Part shown: in pieces, positions 1 through 5,761 of the stretch | Position numbering within the stretch: the first letter of the stretch is position 1 | Layout: each line of letters starts with the position of its first letter | Assembly (NCBI GenBank): GCA_045634325.1 | Contig: JAZRAA010000008.1 | Location: 1 to 25,651 of the forward strand | DNA: 25,651 nt | Reading direction: 5' to 3' | Source of the DNA: URNF01 sp045634325 | Lineage (GTDB): Bacteria > Bacillota > Clostridia > Oscillospirales > Acutalibacteraceae | The notes under the pieces: model-generated | Told to the model about the DNA's origin: nothing | Seen by the model: the letters and a program-made list of their open reading frames with translations, nothing else | Databases searched by the model: none | Translations under genes and position numbers: made by a program

Positions 1-1
1 C

Positions 2-1567
2 GTTTCCACCGGCAAACAGGTGGACTACAACGGCAACAACGAAGCCGATATCCCGATGCAACGCAAAGCGTGCCACAAATTTGCATTAGAAAAGGGCTGG
101 AACATCGTGCACGAGGAACAGGAGGACGGTGTTTCGGGTCATAAGATCCGCGCTGAAAACCGCGATAAAATCCAAATCATCAAGGAACTGGCGCGCAAGA
201 AACAGTTCGATATTCTGCTGGTGTTTATGTTTGACCGTATCGGCAGAATTGCGGATGAAACACCCTTTGTGGTGGAATGGTTCGTGAAAAACGGTGTGGA
301 GGTGTGGAGCACCCAAGAGGGCGAGCAACGGTTCGACAACCACACCGACAAGCTCTTAAACTATATCCGCTTTTGGCAAGCGGATGGCGAGAGCGAGAAA
401 ACCTCGGTGCGTACCAAAACCAGTCTTGGTCAGATTGTGGAGTCGGGTCACTTCAAAGGCGGCTGTGCCGCCTTTGGGTACGATCTCGTCAAAAACGGGC
501 GGATCAACAAGAAAAAGCACGAACTCTTTGACCTGCAAGTGAATGCGGACGAGGCGCTGGTGGTGAAGATCATCTTTGATAAATACACCCGCGAGGGGCT
601 GGGTGCCCACACTATCACCACCTGGCTCAACGACCACGGCTACCGCGCCCGCACCGGCAAAAAGTGGCACGCGGCCACCGTGCGCGGGATGTTGCAAAAC
701 ATCACCTACACAGGAGTGCTCCGTAGTGGCGAATCCCGTTCGGGGGTGATTTTGGAACTGCAAATTATTACTCCCGAACAGTTTGAACGCGCCCGCGAGA
801 TTATGGCGCAGCGGTCGGAAAACCACCGCGCCAATCCCGCCGTGCCGCTGGACACCAAGAGCAAGTCAATACTGACAGGCAAGGTGTTTTGCGGGCATTG
901 CGGGTCGCGGCTCATTCTCAGCACCAACGGGCGCTACCGCAAACGCAAGAGCGGCACGGTGGATATGACCAAGCGCATCCGCTATATCTGTTACGGCAAG
1001 ACCCGCAAACAGACCGAATGCGACGGGCAGACGGGCTACACCCTGCACATTCTGGACGATATTGTGGACTCTATTCTCAAGGACATTTTCGCCAAGATGA
1101 AAGGCGTTTCCAAAAGCGAGGTCATCGGCGCGAAATATTCCAATGAGTTGGAACTGCGCAAGGCGCGGCTCATCATGCTGAATGCCGATTACGGCAAAGC
1201 GGACGATAATCTCACCTTGCTCAAATCGGAGGTGGTGAAAGCCATTCGGGGCGAGAGTTCCTTTTCCACCGAGATGTTGTCGGAACTGATCGCAGAGGCG
1301 GAAGGCGAATGTGCGCGGCTGGAGGAGCAATGCGCCGATGCGCGGCGGGACGTGAAAGACACCGAAAACTTGCTCCGTCAGCTCACCGACAATTATGACG
1401 AACTCATTTCGTGGGCGGACCTGTATGAGGAAGCCACCTTGGAGAAAAAGAAGATGGTGGTGAATGCGCTCATCAACCGCATTGAGGTGTTCCGCGATTA
1501 TAAAGTGAAGATTGATTTTAACTTTGACTTTGAGCAATGCACCAACGGCTTAGACCACGCGGCATAA
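2..1567 (+). CDS. Large serine recombinase, 5' end outside window (partial)
   Basis: This is a site-specific DNA recombinase of the resolvase/invertase (large serine) family, which cuts and rejoins att sites through a serine nucleophile. The frame is open to the left edge and reads VSTGKQVDYNGNNEADIPMQ from base 2. The Ser codon at 5-7 sits in the usual RVST context and is probably the catalytic serine, so the true start lies before the window and the GTG at 20 is not the start. The rest of the catalytic domain runs to about base 450 (FDRIGR, GEQRFDN, ESEKTSVRTK), followed by the 'Recombinase' DNA-binding domain (GAHTITTWLNDHGYRARTGK). A zinc ribbon follows (CGHC near 890-901, ICYG and TECDG near 987-1022), then a charged coiled coil and a C-terminal tail. 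It is more GC-rich than the AT-rich orphan gene downstream. It marks a mobile element whose other end is not visible here. Confidence 0.95.
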   Translation, partial: VSTGKQVDYNGNNEADIPMQRKACHKFALEKGWNIVHEEQEDGVSGHKIRAENRDKIQIIKELARKKQFDILLVFMFDRIGRIADETPFVVEWFVKNGVEVWSTQEGEQRFDNHTDKLLNYIRFWQADGESEKTSVRTKTSLGQIVESGHFKGGCAAFGYDLVKNGRINKKKHELFDLQVNADEALVVKIIFDKYTREGLGAHTITTWLNDHGYRARTGKKWHAATVRGMLQNITYTGVLRSGESRSGVILELQIITPEQFERAREIMAQRSENHRANPAVPLDTKSKSILTGKVFCGHCGSRLILSTNGRYRKRKSGTVDMTKRIRYICYGKTRKQTECDGQTGYTLHILDDIVDSILKDIFAKMKGVSKSEVIGAKYSNELELRKARLIMLNADYGKADDNLTLLKSEVVKAIRGESSFSTEMLSELIAEAEGECARLEEQCADARRDVKDTENLLRQLTDNYDELISWADLYEEATLEKKKMVVNALINRIEVFRDYKVKIDFNFDFEQCTNGLDHAA

Positions 1568-1568
1568 C

Positions 1569-1606
1569 GAAAAAAGCCGAGCAGAGTGTAAAAACTCTGC
1601 TCGGCT
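1569..1606 (-). terminator. Intrinsic terminator of the TfoX-domain gene
   Basis: A perfect 13-bp inverted repeat (AGCCGAGCAGAGT at 1575-1587 with its complement at 1594-1606, loop GTAAAA). The A-run at 1570-1575 gives a U-tract on the minus-strand transcript only. It lies 8 bases past the stop codon of the minus-strand gene, so it mainly serves that gene. The convergent recombinase transcript crosses the same hairpin but has no U-tract. Confidence 0.85.
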
Positions 1607-1614
1607 GATGGCGA

Positions 1615-1929
1615 TTATTTCTTTTTCTTGGGCATTGGGAGTTCGTCGTACATAGCGGAAAAAAGTTCTTTCAAAAACTCACGGCTATCTACATTATCTA
1701 TTAACAACATTTCTTTTGCCCCCTCATAAGGCAATTCATAGGTTGCGTTGGGCATCAAAGCAACCGCCCCTTTGACCGGCTTTACCAGCAGGCGGTCATC
1801 GTAGATACCGCCGACGATCTTCTCGCGGTAATAGAGAATGTATTCACCCATCATAGCACGATAGGTGATACCATCCAATCCGGACAATTGTTCTAATATA
1901 AAACCCAAATATACTTTGCTTGAAGCCAT
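1615..1929 (-). CDS. TfoX/Sxy N-terminal domain family protein
   Basis: A 104-residue protein consisting only of a TfoX N-terminal domain. The sequence shows the family pattern: ILEQLSGLDGITYRAMMGEY, then YYREKIVGGIYDDRLLVKP near residues 33-51 and LPYEGAKEMLLIDNVDSREF near 66-85, ending in a lysine-rich tail. In Gammaproteobacteria the full-length TfoX/Sxy regulates competence. Stand-alone N-domain proteins in Firmicutes have no proven role, so no competence function is claimed. The ATG at 1929 has a GAGGTG ribosome site and a good promoter upstream. It is convergent with the recombinase and divergent from the gene at 2115, and may be cargo of the same element. Confidence 0.88.
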   Translation of the reverse strand: MASSKVYLGFILEQLSGLDGITYRAMMGEYILYYREKIVGGIYDDRLLVKPVKGAVALMPNATYELPYEGAKEMLLIDNVDSREFLKELFSAMYDELPMPKKKK

Positions 1930-1957
1930 AGGACACCTCGGTGAATTTTGTTAGTTT

Positions 1958-1986
1958 ATTATATCGTAGGAACAAATATATTTCAA
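1958..1986 (-). promoter_or_regulatory. Sigma-A promoter for the TfoX-domain gene
   Basis: On the minus strand TTGAAA (1986-1981) and TATAAT (1963-1958) are separated by exactly 17 bases. Transcription would start about 20-25 bases upstream of the ATG at 1929. Confidence 0.75.
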
Positions 1987-2057
1987 TGGACACACGCCAC
2001 TCGGTATGAGTGAGTAAGAGATGAATCATTTTATGTGATGGTGTTTGCTCGCAAAAG

Positions 2058-2086
2058 TTGTAATAGTATCACGAGAGTGTTATAAT
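2058..2086 (+). promoter_or_regulatory. Sigma-A promoter for the AT-rich orphan gene
   Basis: TTGTAA (2058-2063), 17-base spacer, TATAAT (2081-2086). The expected start of transcription near 2093 lies downstream of the in-frame GTG at 2091. That excludes the GTG as start codon and supports the ATG at 2115. Confidence 0.75.
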
Positions 2087-2114
2087 AGAAGTGTTACGGA
2101 AGGAGATGAAAAAT

Positions 2115-3356
2115 ATGGATTACGAGATTGTGGATTTTGAAGGCAATACGATAACCGTCAACATAAATAATGATTCTTCGATTGAAAACACGCTAGAAAA
2201 AGAATCTTCCTTTTGGAATCACGAAATTATTAGAAGCTTTTCTTTAACATTTTCCTCTTCACCTATATTTTATAGAAATCCTGAATATAGCGAAGAATTT
2301 AACTTGTGGTGTGTGGTAGTTGACAGATTAGATATTGCTATGCAACAATTAAACAAGATTAAAGAACCTTTGGCAAAAGAAAATGATTTAATTACGTTTA
2401 TGATGTATGCTTGTATGGTTGTGGATGGCGTAAAACTAATTTTTGATAACATCCGAAAAAAGGAAGGCGATCAAAACTTATACGCCGTACAGGAACCCTA
2501 TCGATATTTTGGTGAAATATATAGGCATTCCCCTGTCTATAACCCTCAAAAAAGCGATCCGACAGACGATAAGTTTTTCGAGTATTTTCGAGCACTTGTT
2601 TTTGCCCATCCATTCAAAACGGATCGTCCTTCGTTTTTCCACAGTAAGGAAATACAATATTCTCCCCACCCGTATTTGAGCGATTTAAAGCCCAACATAG
2701 TGGGGGCTGTAATTTATACAAACATTTCACCTGAAATTTTATTGTTAGAGTTTCCTTTTTCAACTTTAAAAGAATATGTGAAATCTCGCTATGAACGTCT
2801 TGAATTGGCAACGCAATGGATTAAAGATAAGATCAAATCTACCCATGAGGAATGGAAAAACGAACGTATTAACAGAGACTTGCAACCTATAGAAATCCTT
2901 AAAGAAATTAAACGAATATTAACCAATCGAAGCGAGGACATTTATGACATTGATGAACTGATATCGTATTTGCAATGCGATTTAAGTATTGCAACAAATG
3001 AACCAAACGTTGAATTATATCGCGCTGCTATCATTAAAAGTATTCCCACATTGTGTGATGCTATTGAAAATGTTGATGACGAGATACTGTGTGATACGAT
3101 TGAAAAACTCCTTCGTTGTCGCCCCGCCAAAATGCATCCTAATGCACATTATCAATTGGAAAAAATATATTGCGATCTAGACGATAGAGATCACGCATAC
3201 GGAGCGGAATCTTGGGCAAGAGATCAACTGTTTCTGTTTTCACAAAAATTTGCCAAAAAATGGGTTGAATTTAATGTGGACGATATGTCTAAACAGGAAA
3301 TACGTCTATTGACTTCTACGGCATGTTATTTAGAATGTTTAGAACAAGGCAAATGA
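2115..3356 (+). CDS. Unknown protein, AT-rich orphan gene
   Basis: A predicted soluble protein of 413 residues that I do not recognise. The start is ATG 2115: AAGGAG at 2100-2105 is 9 bases away, whereas the ATG at 2106 directly abuts it and the GTG at 2091 precedes the predicted transcription start. There is no signal peptide or membrane segment. The protein is rich in Asp, Glu, Asn, Ile and Lys. The C-terminal third (about residues 275-413) looks all-helical and repeat-like, with phrases such as ALSIAT-type helices, LCDAIENVDDEILCDTIEKLL and HPNAHYQLEKIYCDLDDRDHA that could be TPR/HEAT-like. The gene is clearly more AT-rich than the recombinase on its left and the genes after 3.8 kb, which suggests separate acquisition. 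It has its own promoter and sits between recombinase and tRNA, as cargo genes often do. A defence or stress role is possible but unsupported. Confidence 0.85.
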   Translation: MDYEIVDFEGNTITVNINNDSSIENTLEKESSFWNHEIIRSFSLTFSSSPIFYRNPEYSEEFNLWCVVVDRLDIAMQQLNKIKEPLAKENDLITFMMYACMVVDGVKLIFDNIRKKEGDQNLYAVQEPYRYFGEIYRHSPVYNPQKSDPTDDKFFEYFRALVFAHPFKTDRPSFFHSKEIQYSPHPYLSDLKPNIVGAVIYTNISPEILLLEFPFSTLKEYVKSRYERLELATQWIKDKIKSTHEEWKNERINRDLQPIEILKEIKRILTNRSEDIYDIDELISYLQCDLSIATNEPNVELYRAAIIKSIPTLCDAIENVDDEILCDTIEKLLRCRPAKMHPNAHYQLEKIYCDLDDRDHAYGAESWARDQLFLFSQKFAKKWVEFNVDDMSKQEIRLLTSTACYLECLEQGK

Positions 3357-3371
3357 AGTAGGATTAGTATA

Positions 3372-3402
3372 AAACAAAAAATACCCACTCAATTTGAGCG
3401 GG
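3372..3402 (-). terminator. Intrinsic terminator of the tRNA-Ala transcript
   Basis: On the minus strand CCCGCTC and GAGTGGG form a 7-bp stem (one G-U pair) with an AAATT loop, followed by TATTTTTTG. It lies about 25 bases downstream of the tRNA CCA end. In the plus direction no T-run follows, so it is not a clear terminator for the gene ending at 3356. Confidence 0.75.
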
Positions 3403-3410
3403 CAAAAAAT

Positions 3411-3525
<115 letters not shown>

Positions 3526-3570
3526 TATTTATGAAATTATGATGTGGGGTTCAACTTTGAGTGCATCGCG

Positions 3571-3594
3571 CTCCCAGCTGAGCTATACCCCCAT
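3571..3594 (-). pseudogene. tRNA 5'-half remnant
   Basis: Twenty-four bases match the tRNA-Ala gene exactly on the minus strand (AT plus acceptor strand GGGGGTA, D-arm start, ...CAGCTGGGAG). After that the similarity stops: no D-arm 3' side, anticodon arm or T-arm follows. It lies between the predicted tRNA promoter and the intact tRNA. It is either what remains of a first tRNA gene in a two-gene operon or a partial duplication left by recombination at the tRNA. Confidence 0.8.
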
Positions 3595-3650
3595 GTTTGA
3601 AGTAAAAAGTAATAGTGAAGAGTGAAAAGGTTGTCTTCACAACGACATAT

Positions 3651-3679
3651 AATGTAGCATATTTAAAATGGGTTGTCAA
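3651..3679 (-). promoter_or_regulatory. Sigma-A promoter of the tRNA-Ala transcript
   Basis: On the minus strand a perfect TTGACA (3679-3674) is followed after 17 bases by TACATT (3656-3651). Transcription would begin near 3643, run through the tRNA remnant at 3594-3571 and then the intact tRNA-Ala. No protein gene lies in the stretch 3357-3888; apart from the tRNA features and two promoters I see nothing else in it. Confidence 0.7.
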
Positions 3680-3730
3680 TATAAAATTTCGAAAATTATT
3701 TTCATGAGCAATGAAAATGTGAAAAATCAC

Positions 3731-3759
3731 TGGACAATCGGCGCGTCAAGCGGTATACT
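3731..3759 (+). promoter_or_regulatory. Sigma-A promoter of the Nudix-CDF unit
   Basis: TGGACA (3731-3736), 17-base spacer, TATACT (3754-3759). The predicted start near 3766 leaves an untranslated leader of about 120 bases before the ATG at 3889. No strong structure was noticed in that leader. Confidence 0.6.
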
Positions 3760-3888
3760 TATAGCGTTTACAGACGGTGATGTATATCGCTGTCGTTTCT
3801 TGCCCATGAAAAAAAGTGCGGATATATTATTTGTGCTTTGCCCGCCGAGGTCGGCGCAGGAGTGGGCGTGTTTTGGAGGAAATCGAAT

Positions 3889-4389
3889 ATGGAACGTTGG
3901 GATTTGTTGGATGAAAACGGCAATCTCACCGGCAAGACGATGGTGCGCGGCGCGACTATGCGCGCAGGGCAGTACCATCTGGTTGTGCATATCTGGATTG
4001 TAGACAGTTGCGGGCGCATTTTGTTGCAACGCCGCGCGCCTACAAGACGGTTGATGCCGGGCGCTTGGGCTGCAACCGGCGGCTCTGCTATTGCGGGTGA
4101 GGATAGTGAAACGGCGGCACGCCGTGAACTGCAAGAGGAGTTGGGCATTGTCACAGCTGCAGGGGAGATGCAACTGGTAGAACGGTTACGTCGTCGCAAT
4201 GCATTCACGGACATTTGGCTGCTCAAACGGGATATTGCGGATGAGGAATTGCACCTGCAACGAGAAGAGGTTGCAGAAACACGCTGGGTATCGGAACAAG
4301 CATTGCGTGTGATGATTGTCAAAGGTGATTTTCACAATTACGGCAGACCGTATTTTGATACTGTGATGCCGGCTTTAAGGAGATACTAA
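3889..4389 (+). CDS. Nudix hydrolase
   Basis: A 166-residue Nudix-family protein. Members hydrolyse nucleoside diphosphates linked to another group, using Mg2+ or Mn2+ held by the Nudix box. The box is complete: G-x5-E-x7-RE-hydrophobic-x-EE-x-G-hydrophobic, seen as GSAIAGEDSETAARRELQEE then LGI at about residues 63-85. The N-terminus (ERWDLLDENGNLTGKTMVRG) and YHLVVHIWIVDSCGRILLQR place it near the IPP-isomerase-like/YfcD group, whose substrates are mostly unknown. The start at ATG 3889 is set by GGAGGA at 3875-3880. Longer in-frame starts exist upstream, but the added residues do not look like this family. It is followed after 2 bases by the CDF transporter, so the two are co-transcribed. 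Confidence 0.93.
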   Translation: MERWDLLDENGNLTGKTMVRGATMRAGQYHLVVHIWIVDSCGRILLQRRAPTRRLMPGAWAATGGSAIAGEDSETAARRELQEELGIVTAAGEMQLVERLRRRNAFTDIWLLKRDIADEELHLQREEVAETRWVSEQALRVMIVKGDFHNYGRPYFDTVMPALRRY

Positions 4390-4391
4390 AC

Positions 4392-5555
4392 ATGACCAAA
4401 TGGCTCATCAAACTTTGCATACGGAATCCCGAAAAAATAGACGAGGATAACCGGTATGCTTTTGGCAGATTGGCGGGCAATGTTGGTATTGCTTGCAACA
4501 TTTTTCTCTTTTTGGCAAAACTGTTGATAGGTGTTTTTTCGGCAAGTATTGCTATCGTTGCCGATGCGTTTAACAACCTTTCGGATGCGGGTTCTTCGGT
4601 GGTGACGTTGGTAGGATTCAAATTATCCGCGGCACCCGCCGATGACGAACACCCTTTCGGACACGGACGTATGGAATATCTTTCCGCTTTGGCGGTGGCA
4701 GCACTCATTCTCGTGGCGGGGTTTGAGCTCGGCAAATCCGCGGTTTCTAAAATTATTACCCCGACACTTCCTGCTGTCAACTGGGTGACGGTTTGTATTT
4801 TGGTGCTTGCCATTGCGGTGAAATTGTGGATGGCACTGTTCTATCGCCACATCGGTAAACGCATAGATTCGGAAGCGTTGCTCGCTTCCTTTGCTGATAG
4901 TCGAAATGACGTCATTTGCACCGCTTTGGTGTTGGTGTCCTCGCTCATATCGTGGAAATTCCACGTGGCCGTTGATGGCTATATTGGTTTGCTCGTCGCA
5001 TTGTTTGTAGTATGGTCGGGTTTTTCGGTCATCAAGGATGCTGTTTCGCCTTTGTTGGGACAAGCACCGCAACCCGAATTGGTGAAAGGTATTACCGAAA
5101 CAGTGATGTCTTTTGACGGTATTATTGGTATACATGATTTGATTGTGCACAACTATGGCCCCGGCCGTACCATCGTATCGTTGCATGCAGAGGTTCCTTG
5201 CACAGCCGATATTATGAAAAGCCATGACACCATTGATTTGGCTGAGCGGGCGTTGATGGATAAATTTCGTGTGGTTGCCTGTATTCACATGGACCCGGTG
5301 GATACTGACGATGAAAGCACCAAAGAATTGCGCTTGCTTGCAGAGTCGATTGTGGCGCAGACGGATGAACGATTGACGTTGCACGATTTTCGTGTGGTGT
5401 ATGGCGATACCCATACCAACGTCATTTTCGATTTGGTGTTGCCGCATGACCTTAAAAAATCGCAAGATATGTTGACTGCGAAAATTGCGCGCGAAATTCA
5501 TACCGTGGACAGTCATTTGTATGCGGTAATTACCCCTGAACAAAGTTTTGTATAA
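4392..5555 (+). CDS. Cation diffusion facilitator (CDF) transporter
   Basis: A 387-residue inner-membrane metal/proton antiporter of the CDF family, which exports divalent cations such as Zn2+, Fe2+ or Mn2+. Several membrane segments are visible between about residues 30 and 220. The metal site of TM2 reads DAFNN (D58, N62) and that of TM5 reads DSRND (D169, D173). HPFGHGRMEY at 87-96 is the conserved loop after TM2. A cytoplasmic dimerisation domain follows (about 225-300). The protein is about 80 residues longer than minimal CDFs, with an extra ferredoxin-like segment (LTLHDFRVVYGDTHTNVIFD). Asn in place of the second TM2 Asp makes the metal hard to predict. AAGGAG at 4377-4382 sits 9 bases before ATG 4392. 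It is in an operon with the Nudix gene and directly upstream of mgtE, so metal-ion handling is clustered here. Confidence 0.93.
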   Translation: MTKWLIKLCIRNPEKIDEDNRYAFGRLAGNVGIACNIFLFLAKLLIGVFSASIAIVADAFNNLSDAGSSVVTLVGFKLSAAPADDEHPFGHGRMEYLSALAVAALILVAGFELGKSAVSKIITPTLPAVNWVTVCILVLAIAVKLWMALFYRHIGKRIDSEALLASFADSRNDVICTALVLVSSLISWKFHVAVDGYIGLLVALFVVWSGFSVIKDAVSPLLGQAPQPELVKGITETVMSFDGIIGIHDLIVHNYGPGRTIVSLHAEVPCTADIMKSHDTIDLAERALMDKFRVVACIHMDPVDTDDESTKELRLLAESIVAQTDERLTLHDFRVVYGDTHTNVIFDLVLPHDLKKSQDMLTAKIAREIHTVDSHLYAVITPEQSFV

Positions 5556-5569
5556 AAAATAATTGCATT

Positions 5570-5598
5570 TTGCCGGCACTTGTGCTATCGTATATACA
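5570..5598 (+). promoter_or_regulatory. Sigma-A promoter of mgtE
   Basis: TTGCCG (5570-5575), 17-base spacer, TATACA (5593-5598). The predicted start near 5605 gives a leader of about 155 bases before mgtE. No clear terminator separates it from the CDF gene, so some readthrough is possible. Confidence 0.55.
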
Positions 5599-5617
5599 TA
5601 TTTTGAGAAAAGGAAGT

Positions 5618-5674
5618 GAGACCGTGAGCGACATACCTCGAAGTTGCTGTTACAAAAGTATACAGGGCGGTCTT
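5618..5674 (+). ncRNA. Candidate structured leader RNA (three-way junction) upstream of mgtE
   Basis: The leader can fold into a three-way junction. P1 pairs GAGACCG (5618-5624) with CGGTCTT (5668-5674). P2 pairs AGCGAC (5627-5632) with GTTGCT (5643-5648). P3 pairs GTTAC plus flanking bases (about 5647-5653) with GTATACAG (5658-5665) around an AAAA loop. I could not match it to the M-box consensus that often precedes mgtE, nor to the Mn (yybP-ykoY) or NiCo riboswitches. It overlaps a possible leader peptide frame, so the two models compete. The fold was drawn by eye and no covariation was tested. Confidence 0.4.
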
Positions 5675-5698
5675 ACCCTTAGTTACCCTCTCGCTTAA
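5624..5698 (+). CDS. Candidate leader peptide of mgtE (24 residues)
   Basis: A short frame starts at GTG 5624, 7 bases after the good ribosome site AGGAAG (5611-5616), and ends at TAA 5696-5698. The peptide begins MSDIPRSCCY and ends TLSYPLA, with prolines at positions 5 and 22 and a Cys-Cys-Tyr run. The stop codon lies in the loop of the hairpin at 5685-5711, so a ribosome reaching it would prevent that hairpin from forming. This is the arrangement of a translation-controlled attenuator. Leader peptides are known to control Mg2+ transporter genes in enteric bacteria (mgtL), but no sequence similarity to those is claimed. Confidence 0.4.
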   Translation: MSDIPRSCCYKSIQGGLTLSYPLA

Positions 5699-5711
5699 CG
5701 AGTGGTTTTTT
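5685..5711 (+). terminator. Attenuator-like terminator 1 in the mgtE leader
   Basis: CTCG (5690-5693) pairs with CGAG (5699-5702), and ACC (5685-5687) with GGT (5704-5706) across a small asymmetric bulge; six T residues follow (5706-5711). The hairpin is modest but has a true U-tract. The TAA of the candidate leader peptide occupies the loop. Confidence 0.45.
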
Positions 5712-5728
5712 CTGCATTGTATGGATTG

Positions 5729-5760
5729 ACCTCCCTGAATTTCCAAGGGAGGTTATTTTT
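5729..5760 (+). promoter_or_regulatory. Hairpin sequestering the mgtE Shine-Dalgarno, with T-run
   Basis: ACCTCCCT (5729-5736) and AGGGAGGT (5746-5753) form a perfect 8-bp stem with a 9-base loop, followed by TATTTTTT. The right arm contains the only plausible mgtE ribosome site, GGGAGG at 5747-5752, 9 bases before ATG 5762. When folded it hides the ribosome site, and its T-run makes it terminator-like as well. It is very likely a control point for mgtE. Confidence 0.75.
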
Positions 5761-5761
5761 T

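Noticed and set aside
3668..4003. Reading frame of 111 codons on the plus strand before and across the Nudix start
   Set aside because: It has no ribosome site, crosses the promoter at 3731-3759, overlaps the well-supported Nudix gene in another frame and shows no protein-like pattern.
4623..5579. Long minus-strand reading frame opposite the CDF gene (318 codons)
   Set aside because: It is rich in His, Arg and Gln, with no membrane or motif logic, and runs opposite a clear family member. It is a shadow frame.
5570..5761. M-box (Mg2+) riboswitch upstream of mgtE
   Set aside because: Expected from context, but the conserved M-box words (such as GUUAGGUGAGGCUCCU and GCUGCUGCCC) are absent. A different leader structure is described instead.
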